This document shows, one piece after another, positions 9,057 to 17,484 of a DNA stretch of 64,000 nt (within the stretch, counting starts at the first letter, position 1; each line of letters opens with the position of its first letter). The notes under the pieces were generated by a model. The model made no database searches. It was given only the letters and a program-made list of their open reading frames with translations, and had not been told where the DNA came from. The stretch spans positions 434,001 to 498,000 of the forward strand of contig OY970262.1 in assembly GCA_963715655.1 (NCBI GenBank), read 5' to 3'. Position numbers and translations under genes: made by a program. The DNA comes from JANQPD01 sp963715655 (GTDB lineage Bacteria; Bacteroidota; Bacteroidia; Flavobacteriales; Schleiferiaceae).

Positions 9057-9683
9057 ATGAAAACTAATTTAATTGCAATCGTACTATTAATTTTTGTGTC
9101 AAATTTTACATTTGGCCAATCCAACAAAACACGCGTTTATGCGGAGGTTGGCTTAGGTGCTGGTCAAGCTATCATAAATTCTTCAAGCAAAGCTTCATTA
9201 GAAACTGCGCTTGGAGGCACTTTTGAGCCAAGCATCGGTAACAATCTGATGATGGCTTTTTATGTTTCGCCAGAAAAATGGAAAGGGTTAGGTGTTGGTT
9301 CACGAATTCATGGCACTTTTGGTTCGCCATCGAATGGTACAAACAGCAGCCAGTATGTTTTTAATTACTATAATCTTGCTCTAGCTACCAAGTATTTTGT
9401 TTTAAGCAGAGAGTTCAACAAAGGTCTATATGTAAATGGAAGCTTTGGATTTGGGCAATTTACCGCCAAACGCCTTAATGAATCAGCAAAAGAATATCAA
9501 CACCAATATGCAATTGGTACATCCTTAATGGCAGGAATGGGTTACACCTTTCCATTTAAGAAAACTGCTTTGAGTATAGAGGTTCAATACGAAAATGCAA
9601 ATCGAAGCGGAACAGTTAATGGAATCGGTGACGTAAGTTTCAATAGCGGACAATTGGGTGCAAATATTATTCTATCGTTCTAA
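9057..9683 (+). CDS. outer-membrane beta-barrel protein, copy 2
   Basis: 208 aa, signal peptide ending FTFGQ, small barrel with terminal phenylalanine (LGANIILSF). It is clearly related to the gene 20 bp upstream in the strand order around NYYN, GSFGFGQF, GYTFPFKK and the last hairpin. The short gaps on either side (20 and 11 bp) place it in one operon with the upstream barrel and the downstream NAD(P)-binding protein. Function unknown; a role in the envelope response governed by the Crp-type regulator is only inference from position. Confidence 0.75.
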   Translation: MKTNLIAIVLLIFVSNFTFGQSNKTRVYAEVGLGAGQAIINSSSKASLETALGGTFEPSIGNNLMMAFYVSPEKWKGLGVGSRIHGTFGSPSNGTNSSQYVFNYYNLALATKYFVLSREFNKGLYVNGSFGFGQFTAKRLNESAKEYQHQYAIGTSLMAGMGYTFPFKKTALSIEVQYENANRSGTVNGIGDVSFNSGQLGANIILSF

Positions 9684-9694
9684 AAGTATAGGTC

Positions 9695-10639
9695 ATGAAA
9701 AATCAAATTCATACGGTTTTAGGAGCATCGGGTGCAACAGGGCGTGCGGTCGTGAAGGAGTTACAAGCAAAAAACTATCGAATAAGAGTAGTAGAAAGAA
9801 ATCCAAAAACCAAAAATGTAGAATGTGTGGCGGCTGATTTATTAAAAGCCAATGATACTATAAAAGCCATCAATGGTTCCACATATGTCTATTTATGTAT
9901 TGGTTTACAATATCAAGCAAAAATTTGGCAAAGAGATTGGCCAATGGTAATGCAAAACGTTATAAATGCATGTGAAAAAGCTAACGCTATTTTGATATTT
10001 CTGGATAACATTTATATGTATGAACATCCTTTTCCTGTGCCATTTTCCGAAAACCAACCTCAAAATCCAATAACCGCAAAAGGTAAAGTAAGAAAGCAAA
10101 CAGCCGATTTATTACTCACTGCCATTGCTAATAAGAGAGTTCAAGCCGTGATTGGACGTTCTGCCGACTTCTATGGTGAAAATGCTAAAAATAGTATGCT
10201 TTATCCTTCTTTTTTGGAAAACTTATTGAAAGGGAAATCTGGACAATTTTTAGGTAAAAAAAGGGTGTCACATACCTACTCATTCGTTGGTGACAACGCT
10301 AAAGCATTGGTAGTATTGGCAAGCGATTCAACCACTTATGGGCAAGTATGGCATTTGCCCGTTGGCAAACCCATTAGTCCAAATGAAATTAATGAATTAA
10401 TGAATGCCTCATTAGGTACTAATTTTGATTTAAAGTTTGTGCCAACATTTATGCGAAAACTATTAGGTTTATTTATCAAGCCGATTGCTGAAGTAGAGGA
10501 AATGCTTTATCAGTTTGAAACAGATTATGTGATGGATAGTCGTAAATTTATGACTCATTTTCCGAATTTTGAAGTAACACCTTATGAAGTTGGAATTTCA
10601 AAAATGATTCAATCATTTAAAGATGAATATCAAAATTAA
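9695..10639 (+). CDS. NAD(P)-binding protein, NmrA/epimerase-like
   Basis: 314 aa. The N-terminus holds the Rossmann glycine motif GASGATGRAVVKEL (about residues 8-22), followed by an acidic strand end (VVERNPK) and VAADLL, as in extended or atypical short-chain dehydrogenases of the NmrA/NAD-dependent epimerase group. The canonical Tyr-X3-Lys is not convincing; a KGKVRKQ segment occupies the place. Substrate unknown. It starts 11 bp after the second barrel gene and probably belongs to the same transcript as the two outer-membrane proteins. Confidence 0.75.
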   Translation: MKNQIHTVLGASGATGRAVVKELQAKNYRIRVVERNPKTKNVECVAADLLKANDTIKAINGSTYVYLCIGLQYQAKIWQRDWPMVMQNVINACEKANAILIFLDNIYMYEHPFPVPFSENQPQNPITAKGKVRKQTADLLLTAIANKRVQAVIGRSADFYGENAKNSMLYPSFLENLLKGKSGQFLGKKRVSHTYSFVGDNAKALVVLASDSTTYGQVWHLPVGKPISPNEINELMNASLGTNFDLKFVPTFMRKLLGLFIKPIAEVEEMLYQFETDYVMDSRKFMTHFPNFEVTPYEVGISKMIQSFKDEYQN

Positions 10640-10921
10640 AAAAAGAAGAGGCAGCAGGTAACATCACCTATACTTAATGCGGGTTTTGGTGCAAAATTTA
10701 AAGTAAAGGACTATTAACAAGCATATCGGTAGGTGTTCAATTAAGTGCATTTAATTCCGCACTACGCATAGCCAAAAACGATAAATCAGAGACGTGCGGT
10801 GGAGCGTTAATTTTAGGAGAAAATTTGTATTGAACCAAGGCAAACGAGGGTTTTCGAGACAAAATTCTTTCAGAATTTCATTCCATTTGACATTTGTTTA
10901 TTACATCGAACTAAGGCTTCA
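10640..10921. other. gene-free stretch with a possible barrel-gene remnant
   Basis: No convincing gene. The plus-strand frame from about 10660 reads VTSPILNAGFGAKFKVKDY and then stops, which looks like the closing strand of an outer-membrane barrel and may be a relic of a third copy related to 8371 and 9057. The rest shows no repeats or hairpins except the terminator that follows. Confidence 0.3.
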
Positions 10922-10960
10922 AAAAAAAAATCCCGAGTGAAAAAGATCAATCGGGATTTT
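10922..10960 (-). terminator. intrinsic terminator of the 10981-12708 gene
   Basis: AAAATCCCGA (10927-10936) pairs with TCGGGATTTT (10951-10960) across a 14-base loop. Read on the minus strand the hairpin is followed by a run of ten T, and it lies 21 bp beyond the minus-strand stop codon. Confidence 0.8.
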
Positions 10961-10980
10961 GAATGTAATAAGCTGTTTAT

Positions 10981-12708
10981 TTATCTACCTACGGTATAAA
11001 TAGCATCATAACCTAGCTCTGCTTCTTTTAATTTTAAGATAGCCAAGGCTTGTGCCACCGCGCCCATAAGTTCATCTACGCTACATGCTTTTAATAAGGC
11101 AGCATCGTTAGTTTTTACCGCATCGGAATTAAACGTGGCGCCTTCGGTGGTAAACACACCCGTAAAGTAACTGCCTCGTTTGTTATTATTGTTTTCATCT
11201 CGTCCTGATATTGAAATAGTTAAGCGTGGAATTAAAATCATCTTACCAGCACTATTGCCAGCAACCGTGTATTGCAAGTTCATAGATATTAGGCCATCCA
11301 CTTCGGCTTCCTTCATCATATTTACCATGGGCACATCCGATGTATTGTTGGAACTGGTGGAGCCTAAAATTTCAAACAATGTGTTTGGCTCGGTGCGCAA
11401 TGTATTGGCATAGCTAATTTTTATAGCGTATTTATTGTTGGCTTTATCGGTGCCAAAAAGGGTGTTGTATTCACTGGCTCGGGTAATTTTTTCAACCGGC
11501 ACAGTGTTGATGGAGTATGAATCATTTAGCAACGCGGTAACTTGTTTATACACATTTTCCATTACCATATTCCATTTGGCATCAGGCAATTCAGGAAATT
11601 GATAGGTATAGGTAGCCGTGGTAGTGCGGGTGTAGCGCGTGCCTCCATAAGTTATACTACTTTCTGATTCAAACGTTTCTTCCTGAAAAGTTTTCCCATC
11701 TAAACTAAAGGAGGCCAAACCGAAACTACTGGCTTGTGATAAGGGGATACCGTACGTTGCGCTTGGTTTATATACATCAAATCCGGCACCATCAGCAGTT
11801 TTCCCTGCAATTTTCAACGCTACATTTAAGCCGCCATCTTGCTTCCCTTTTACAATTACAGGCATACTAGAAGACGAAATGGTGGTTAGTTCCATAGAGT
11901 GAAGCTGGCCTTTAATTTGCTCAGCACCAAGCTTATCACTTTCAGTAACTTTTATACGCTCTACAATAAGTAGGTTTTCGCCCTTATCAAAATTTCCTGC
12001 ATTCAACTGGCCAATTACTTCAGGATTTGCCAACGCCTCTTTAGGAATTTTAATTTTGCGCACCCCGGTTGCTCCACTAGGAAAAGTGGTAAAATGATTT
12101 AGAAATCTGGCACCCATTGCATTTGAAATAAGCGAAACTTTAATTTGGGTATTTTCCGCTCCTGCGGGATTCATAATTTCAATTTCCAAATCTTCCGCTA
12201 AATCTAAAACCGGCAAGCTACTTTGTCCGTTTACGCTTATCAATTCAACGGCAGAAATAGGATGTAGCACCATTTTGGCTTGATCACCCATTTTAGTTTT
12301 AATTTCAATTACGGGGTCTGTTTCAAAAGGAGTTGCCGAGCGCATTAAATAAGAGCCCATGCCTACATATTCCATTTCTTGACCATTACAGGTAACATCA
12401 CCCTTAATTTGCAAAAGACCTACCCCTTCGTTTTTAAAAAAGGTAACCGACACAATATGATCACCTTCCACCGTATTCTCAGGCATATATTTGGTTTCTG
12501 ATGTTTGTGCAGACATAGGATAAACACCACAATAATAATTGCCTTTGGCTACGGCAGGCGCCAATACATCCGTTTTTTTAGTCATCAGGTTGCCGGCAAG
12601 ATCGCCTATCATTTCGCCAAAATTTTTCTTTTTTCTTTGGGCATTCATAGGCAAAAGGCATAGCATGGCCAAACCTAGCGCAATAGTTTTAATAGTTTTT
12701 GTGTACAT
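10981..12708 (-). CDS. secreted protein of unknown family
   Basis: 575 aa from the ATG at 12708, chosen because it begins a good signal peptide (TIALGLAMLCLLPMNAQ); an in-frame upstream start would add 19 unlikely residues. A basic RKKKNFGEMIGDLAGNLM follows, then a long region rich in Ser/Thr and beta-strand-like segments with few cysteines (GNYYCGVYP, VTCNGQEMEY). I do not recognise a family. Probably periplasmic or surface exposed. It stands alone with its own terminator on the 3' side and a 158-bp gap upstream. Confidence 0.8.
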   Translation of the reverse strand: MYTKTIKTIALGLAMLCLLPMNAQRKKKNFGEMIGDLAGNLMTKKTDVLAPAVAKGNYYCGVYPMSAQTSETKYMPENTVEGDHIVSVTFFKNEGVGLLQIKGDVTCNGQEMEYVGMGSYLMRSATPFETDPVIEIKTKMGDQAKMVLHPISAVELISVNGQSSLPVLDLAEDLEIEIMNPAGAENTQIKVSLISNAMGARFLNHFTTFPSGATGVRKIKIPKEALANPEVIGQLNAGNFDKGENLLIVERIKVTESDKLGAEQIKGQLHSMELTTISSSSMPVIVKGKQDGGLNVALKIAGKTADGAGFDVYKPSATYGIPLSQASSFGLASFSLDGKTFQEETFESESSITYGGTRYTRTTTATYTYQFPELPDAKWNMVMENVYKQVTALLNDSYSINTVPVEKITRASEYNTLFGTDKANNKYAIKISYANTLRTEPNTLFEILGSTSSNNTSDVPMVNMMKEAEVDGLISMNLQYTVAGNSAGKMILIPRLTISISGRDENNNNKRGSYFTGVFTTEGATFNSDAVKTNDAALLKACSVDELMGAVAQALAILKLKEAELGYDAIYTVGR

Positions 12709-12866
12709 GGTGTTGTGATTTTTTAAAGTTGTGGTAAAGGTGCTGCTAGTGTAAAAGGAAGGCAATACGTAGAGTTACGTATATTTTGATGGGGAAGGAG
12801 AAGATGTCGTAGCTGACGATAGGAAGCTATACATTCTCATACCTTGTGGGTGCAACGTATTTATTT

Positions 12867-13856
12867 TTATATCGCAATTCCTACTTTGGACTTCACTGGT
12901 TGCCCTTTAACTTTTGCTGGTGTCCATTTAGGCATTGATTCAATAACTCTTTTAATTTCTGGCGACTTTTTATCTTTTTTACTGTAATTAATGGAGATTT
13001 CAATGTCACTCAATGAACCGTCTTGATTGATATAAAAATCGATACTAATACTTTGATTATCAGTTTTGTCAATATAGTTTTTCAACTTACTTCTAAAATA
13101 TTCTATTGTTGATTCTCGACCGTTTCCGTAGTATGGATTACTAAACGATTGAAATGTATTTTCTTCAAAGGATTTAGACAACATTGAGTCAATGGAAAGT
13201 TGAGATAAAGGAACTACCAAATAATAATCATCAGGAACAACATGTTCAAATTCGGAAGATTCAATGGGTTCGTCTGATATTGATTTGATTACATATTTGC
13301 GGTCGGTTTTTCCTAAAATCTTTAGTTCATATTCCAAAGCAACTTTGTCAAATGTCAAAGGAGTCCAAGGGTAGATTATTCCTGGTTTAATTTTGTCTGT
13401 AAGCCAAACTTCAACAGTTACTTGATTTCCATGAGCAATAATTGACTTTTGACATTTGTAGCCCAAAATCTCTTTAAATTCTTGGGTTTTTGTAATTGTT
13501 GTATCTCCATAATTACTGGACAAAGCGAGTTTAATTAATTCCTCTGGAGTATGGTAAATGAGATACTGCTCTTTACTAAATCCGAAAATGGCAACATCAT
13601 CATAAAGCCCTAATATTTCATTTATTGTTTTGTCATAAACGTACTTTCTTCCTGCGCCTTGTGCGTATTTTTCTTTAATAACCGCATTGTCTTGGTTAAA
13701 AAGAATTTCTAACTCCCAATTAGAAGTAGTTTCTCCTGAAATTGAAAAAGTCAATGTTCCTTCTTTCAAATCGGAACTCGGGTCTTTAACAGTTGAGACC
13801 TGTCCGTTACAGCTTGCCAAAAGTGTTACAGTAAAAAGTAATGATAGTATTCTCAC
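12867..13856 (-). CDS. lipoprotein with GLPGLI-like region and TonB C-terminal-like domain
   Basis: 329 aa from a GTG start. The signal ends in the lipobox LLASCNG. Residues about 30-215 resemble the DUF4412/GLPGLI type of periplasmic beta-protein (QEFKEILGYKCQKSIIA and VEVWLTDKIKPGIIYPW). The last 90 residues look like the C-terminal domain of TonB-family energy transducers: IDFYINQDGSLSDIEIS, then the closing PKWTPAKVKGQPVKSKVGIAI pattern. Such fusions are envelope proteins in Bacteroidota; no catalytic residues are visible. CCGTTGGC lies 17 nt upstream of the start (see repeat at 13874). Confidence 0.75.
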   Translation of the reverse strand: MRILSLLFTVTLLASCNGQVSTVKDPSSDLKEGTLTFSISGETTSNWELEILFNQDNAVIKEKYAQGAGRKYVYDKTINEILGLYDDVAIFGFSKEQYLIYHTPEELIKLALSSNYGDTTITKTQEFKEILGYKCQKSIIAHGNQVTVEVWLTDKIKPGIIYPWTPLTFDKVALEYELKILGKTDRKYVIKSISDEPIESSEFEHVVPDDYYLVVPLSQLSIDSMLSKSFEENTFQSFSNPYYGNGRESTIEYFRSKLKNYIDKTDNQSISIDFYINQDGSLSDIEISINYSKKDKKSPEIKRVIESMPKWTPAKVKGQPVKSKVGIAI

Positions 13857-13873
13857 GTTCTATTTTTTATGCA

Positions 13874-13995
13874 GCCAACGGTTTTAATAAACGCAGGGTG
13901 GCTTCGTCCATGGTTTTGTAAAGAAACGGAATGTTTCTCTGTCCACCGCAAAGCCGCTACCGGAGCGGGATTAAAGCCGTCTTGCGTTTATTTTT
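13874..13995 (-). repeat. attC-like hairpin element preceding a gene start
   Basis: Arms AATAAACGCA (13886-13895) and TGCGTTTATT (13983-13992) are perfect inverted repeats 87 bp apart. Outside them lie GCCAACGG at 13874-13881 and GCCAAAC (minus strand, about 13998-14004), giving a folded structure with outer and inner boxes. The outer GTTGGC reads toward the following minus-strand gene, 17 nt from its start. The boxes deviate from the strict integron consensus (GTTRRRY/RYYYAAC), so attC is a resemblance only. Confidence 0.4.
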
Positions 13996-14342
13996 TTGTT
14001 TGGCTCGAGTCACGTTTCATTTCAATGCTGTCGAGAATTGGATATTCCAGAAGTCTAGCAGTGCAGGTGAGCCAAGTGTCAAAGTTGGTAAATTCACTTC
14101 TAATTGTTCTTGCAGAGTCAAAGGTTAATTGAGTTATCCAAAACCTGTCTATGTAAGCCTCCTTCCTGCCAAAAGCGAAGGGTTGTTTTTCGAGGGTTCT
14201 CATCAAGTCTTATTTGTTGAGAAATAGCTTTGTGCCGTTTATAATATGCTAAGTCTCTCTCGTTCTTGGGCATATCTTTATTGGATGACTCCGAACATGT
14301 GGTCAAAAGCAACAATGTTATTAGGTATCCGAGTCGTTTCAT
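13988..14342 (-). pseudogene. small lipoprotein gene broken by a single-base frameshift
   Basis: The 5' part (14342 to about 14190) encodes a signal with lipobox LLTTCSE and continues to SQQIRLDENPRK. The 3' part lies in another frame and reads from about 14190 to a stop at 13988 as QPFAFGRKEAYIDRFWITQL and onward to LDSIEMKRDSSQTKK. Removing one base from the A5 run at 14186-14190 (T5 on the plus strand) joins them into one protein of about 117 aa. The two pieces are otherwise open and in register. Either the gene is inactivated, the run is a programmed or phase-variable slip site, or it is a sequencing error. Function unknown. Confidence 0.65.
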
Positions 14343-14395
14343 TGTTTAATGTAGAATGCGTGTTAATGCTTCTCACATAGTGTTAGCAAATTGTT

Positions 14396-14803
14396 TTAAT
14401 CTGATATAATTTCCCATTTTGCATTTTTGAGAAGATATCTACGGCTTGCTTCTTTTAAATCGGTTCCTTCTGGGATAGGTATTCCTGATTTAGGTAAATC
14501 CCCTTCTTTTTGTGTAAAAACCGGTAAGTCAAATCTTTCGATAAGAGTTCCAGTAACTTTAAGTTTCTTCCCATCATCATTACCATAGTAATAACCTTCG
14601 GGCCAAGTTTCCTTTCCATCAATCCATATTGAACCATTTTTAGCAACTAGTAATGCTCCTAACTTCGTATTGACAGCTATTCCTACAACCTCAACCTGTT
14701 TTCCAATTAGTTCCCTCATTTTACTGTCAGTCTCGGAATTCACTTTAATCATTGTTGAACAAGAAGTTAAAGCCACCAATAGTAAAATTATTAATCTACT
14801 CAT
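14396..14803 (-). CDS. small lipoprotein with OB-like domain
   Basis: 135 aa, lipobox ALTSCST. The mature part reads LIGKQVEVVGIAVNTKLGA, IWIDGKETWPEGYYYGND, GKKLKVTGTLIERFDLPVF, a strand pattern like a small OB-fold, followed by a helical tail (EASRRYLLKNAKWEI). I recall close relatives as uncharacterised proteins in Bacteroidota. The start lies 17 nt downstream of CCGTTGGC at the end of a 265-bp repeat, and its stop is 53 nt before the frameshifted lipoprotein gene, so the two may be one transcript. Confidence 0.8.
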   Translation of the reverse strand: MSRLIILLLVALTSCSTMIKVNSETDSKMRELIGKQVEVVGIAVNTKLGALLVAKNGSIWIDGKETWPEGYYYGNDDGKKLKVTGTLIERFDLPVFTQKEGDLPKSGIPIPEGTDLKEASRRYLLKNAKWEIISD

Positions 14804-14820
14804 TCTTTAATATAATGTTT

Positions 14821-15085
14821 GCCAACGGGAGACCACACAATAACCCCCCTTGTTGATTTTCAGTGTTGTTGATTAAGGCCTTGCTCATTTTGTAATAGCA
14901 CTAAAATAATGCTTTTAGTAGAGTCAAGGATGTTGAGATGCAACATTAACACGGTTCAACCGGGTTCTAAACACCTTACAATAGGATTAAAAACGAGCAT
15001 GAGGGTGTTTATACAACAGCAAAAACTTATTGATAATCATTTCTTTTTGTCCATTTACCCATAGGTGAAAATTAGCCTGAAGAGA
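14821..15085 (-). repeat. 265-bp upstream repeat, copy 1
   Basis: Imperfect direct copy of 16420-16685. Shared landmarks in the same order and spacing: GCCAACGG, TCAGTGTTGTT, GCACTAAAATAAT, CTTTTAGTA, TAAACA(C)CTTTACAATAG, AACAGCAAAAAC, ATTTCTTTTTGTCCA, TACCCATAGGTGAA, TTAGCCTGA. It ends exactly 17 bp from the start codon of the lipoprotein at 14803, so it is the 5' region of that gene. It fills the gene-free stretch 14804-15115; no ORF is apparent in it. Confidence 0.85.
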
Positions 15086-15115
15086 CTAACCCTATGTTTA
15101 ATAACAAACCATTTT

Positions 15116-16402
15116 CTATTTTTTCACAATCTTAAATGTCGCTTGTTTATTATCGTTTTTATCGTTCAATTTTAAAAGGTATAAACCGCTTGCCAAGAAT
15201 TCTAAATTAAGCTTTATATTTTTTTTATTATTGAGCTCATGTGATTCAATTAAGTTTCCATTAGAATTAAATATTTGAGCAATTAAATCAAGATTTTCAT
15301 TGTTAATTTCTATTTCTAAATCAGAGATTATGGGGTTAGGAAATACGTGAATTGAAGATTTTAAATTGACTTGCTCAACTCCTACAGTATTAATTGTTAC
15401 TGAATGATTAATAGTATCCTTTTTTGAGCAATGCTCAACAATAAGCGAAACTGTATATGTGCGATTAGAAGAATAAGTGTGAGATGGACTTTCTGTATTT
15501 GATGTATTACCATCTCCAAAATCCCATAAATAGGTAGCAGGAGATAAAGATTGTGATAGATTAGTAAATTGAACAGAATCAGCAAAAGTATTGAATGAGA
15601 AATTTGCTGTTACATTATCAACATCCAGATTCCAATTAGAATAGGAGTGAAAAACTATGCTATCTGCCGTACTCTGAAGATACGTTGCTAAAGAATTCGG
15701 CAATGCTCCCGTGAACGTTAATCCAACGGGGCTTTCATTCCAAAAAATTGAATGGAAAACACATGCCGTTAGGTAGCTTCCGTTATAATTTGGATGACTA
15801 TTATCTCCAGAATGCAATACAATGGTCGTATCTTCTATAATTTTTTTCCAAGCAATACCTACAGGAGAAATATATGCACCCATATCCTCGGCTATTTCAA
15901 CATATGCACTCTCTAAAGAATCCTGCATATGAGAAAAATCTACAAATACCGGACTACAATTAGTTCCACTTGCATCGCATTGTTGGCCTCCGAATCTTCT
16001 TCCCCAAGTCATATACATCATTACCTTAGCACAGGGATTATATTTTTTAATTGTATCGTTTAAATGATGGGCTCCTGGATACATTGAGTTGTATCTAAAA
16101 TAATCGATTGTTGGAATTTGACTTTGTTCTTGCAACACTATAAAATCCCAATTACGAAGCTTTATTTTATTTAAAGATGCCGGATTCAAGGAATGCTGCT
16201 CAAGTGAATGTCCCCCTGGCGTATTATTATCTATGATAAGGGTTTTACTTGCGCCTGATGCTAGGTTTTGAGTGATTTGAGGAAGATTATTCACGCCTGT
16301 GTAACTATTACCTAAAAATAACACGCTTAAAGTGTCGTTTTGACTGTAAGAGGCGAGGGTGGTTAGTATTAACCATAGGCTTAAAAGTATTTTTTTGATC
16401 AT
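15116..16402 (-). CDS. SGNH-hydrolase-like secreted protein with PKD and T9SS sorting domains
   Basis: 428 aa. Signal peptide (LWLILTTLASYSQ), then an SGNH-type domain at about 22-235: FLGNSYTG with the likely nucleophile Ser, IVLQEQSQ, and DNSHPNYNGSYL carrying the Asp/His of block V. A PKD domain follows at about 262-325 (YLWDFGDGNTSN, SHTYSSNRTYTVSLIV), and a type IX secretion type A sorting domain from about 345 to the end (VFPNPIISDLEIEI, SGLYLLKL, FKIVKK). The protein is therefore expected to be exported by Por/T9SS and attached to or released from the cell surface. The substrate of the esterase-like domain is unknown. It is flanked by two copies of the 265-bp repeat. Confidence 0.9.
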   Translation of the reverse strand: MIKKILLSLWLILTTLASYSQNDTLSVLFLGNSYTGVNNLPQITQNLASGASKTLIIDNNTPGGHSLEQHSLNPASLNKIKLRNWDFIVLQEQSQIPTIDYFRYNSMYPGAHHLNDTIKKYNPCAKVMMYMTWGRRFGGQQCDASGTNCSPVFVDFSHMQDSLESAYVEIAEDMGAYISPVGIAWKKIIEDTTIVLHSGDNSHPNYNGSYLTACVFHSIFWNESPVGLTFTGALPNSLATYLQSTADSIVFHSYSNWNLDVDNVTANFSFNTFADSVQFTNLSQSLSPATYLWDFGDGNTSNTESPSHTYSSNRTYTVSLIVEHCSKKDTINHSVTINTVGVEQVNLKSSIHVFPNPIISDLEIEINNENLDLIAQIFNSNGNLIESHELNNKKNIKLNLEFLASGLYLLKLNDKNDNKQATFKIVKK

Positions 16403-16419
16403 TTTAGTTTCTAATTATT

Positions 16420-16685
16420 GCCAACGGGGGATTACTCAATAATTCTCCTCAACGTTTATCAGTGTTGTTAACGGAAAGCCTTACGTGATTTGTAATGGCA
16501 CTAAAATAATACTTTTAGTACAGCAAAGGGTGTGGATTTGTAACTTTAAGACGGTTAAAATGGGATCTAAACACTTTACAATAGCATTAAAACAGAGTAG
16601 GAGGGCATTTAAACAACAGCAAAAACCTATTGACAATCATTTCTTTTTGTCCACCTACCCATAGGTGAAGATTAGCCTGAGGAGC
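16420..16685 (-). repeat. 265-bp upstream repeat, copy 2
   Basis: Second copy of the element at 14821-15085, same orientation, starting GCCAACGGGG 17 bp upstream of the T9SS cargo gene and ending TTAGCCTGAGGAG. It occupies most of the gene-free stretch 16403-16758. The remaining 70 bp before the Qat operon hold a short inverted repeat, GGCAC-TAC-GTGCC, at 16718-16730 without a T run. Confidence 0.85.
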
Positions 16686-16758
16686 CCACCTTTACTTTCA
16701 ACACTGCATTCTCGCTTGGCACTACGTGCCGCTCGAATGATTAGTTATTGGGCTTTCG

Positions 16759-17484
16759 TTATTTTATTTTTCGCACTAACTTCATATAGTTTTCAACTAT
16801 TTGGTTTTCCATTTGCTTTGATTTAAATACCTTATTAAGATAGTCAATCACAATGGTAATATCAGATGATTTAACAATTCTGTTTTTAACTTCGATAAAT
16901 GGACCATCAGTTTCAGTTAGAATAAATTCTTTGGGTATTCTTTTTATTATTTTTTGACCATTGACAGATTTAATCATTGCAGTATTGATTGAAAAATAAT
17001 ATCCTGAATCAATTATTTCATCAATTAATTTTAAGCCACCAGAATACCAATGAAAAATAGCGTTCTCAATTTTATGCTTTCTGAGCATACCTAAAACTTC
17101 TTTTTCAGCAAGTCTAGAATGTATGCTTAATATTTTATTTTTATTAGAAACTGCTTTTAATATTTTTTCAAAGCTATATAGTTGAGTGTTTTTTGTGGTA
17201 ATACCATCTTTTGAAAAATCCAATCCAACTTCACCTATATATGATGTCATATCGAAGCATTTCATAAAAAGCGGAAATTCTTTGGCGTGACTAGAAGCCA
17301 TTAGAGGGTGTAATCCTAAGGAAAGCCTAACTTTTTTTAAATTTCTAGTATGAGGATAGCCCATTTTAAAATGGCTAGGTAGGTTTGTCATGCCTATTGT
17401 TATTATTTCATTTTTTTCTAATTCATCTATAACCTCTTTGGGGTTTGGATATAAATCAAAATGACAATGAGTATCTACAATCAT
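16759..17484 (-). CDS. qatD: QatD, TatD-like metal-dependent DNase of the Qat defence system
   Basis: 241 aa TatD-family amidohydrolase. The metal ligands are visible: H6 and H8 (DTHCHFD), E85 (IGEVGLDF), H122 (SIHSRL), H145 (IFHWYSGG) and D193 (LTETDGPF). TatD proteins are two-metal nucleases. Its start codon overlaps the qatC stop by one base and it is the last gene of a four-gene operon whose composition (KAP NTPase, QatB, QueC-like, TatD-like) is that of the Qat anti-phage system. The exact role of QatD is not established; nuclease action on phage or host DNA is the obvious guess. The whole operon looks more A/T-rich than its neighbours. Confidence 0.9.
   Translation of the reverse strand: MIVDTHCHFDLYPNPKEVIDELEKNEIITIGMTNLPSHFKMGYPHTRNLKKVRLSLGLHPLMASSHAKEFPLFMKCFDMTSYIGEVGLDFSKDGITTKNTQLYSFEKILKAVSNKNKILSIHSRLAEKEVLGMLRKHKIENAIFHWYSGGLKLIDEIIDSGYYFSINTAMIKSVNGQKIIKRIPKEFILTETDGPFIEVKNRIVKSSDITIVIDYLNKVFKSKQMENQIVENYMKLVRKIK

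Noticed and set aside
13874..13995. A genuine integron attC site
   Set aside because: The outer boxes do not fit GTTRRRY/RYYYAAC strictly and no IntI is visible; kept only as a resemblance.
13869..14132. Plus-strand frames opposite the frameshifted lipoprotein gene
   Set aside because: They are antisense to the better-supported lipoprotein and lack a signal or family match.
16759..17484. TatD as a housekeeping nuclease
   Set aside because: The start overlaps the qatC stop and it ends the Qat operon; a stand-alone copy would be expected elsewhere.
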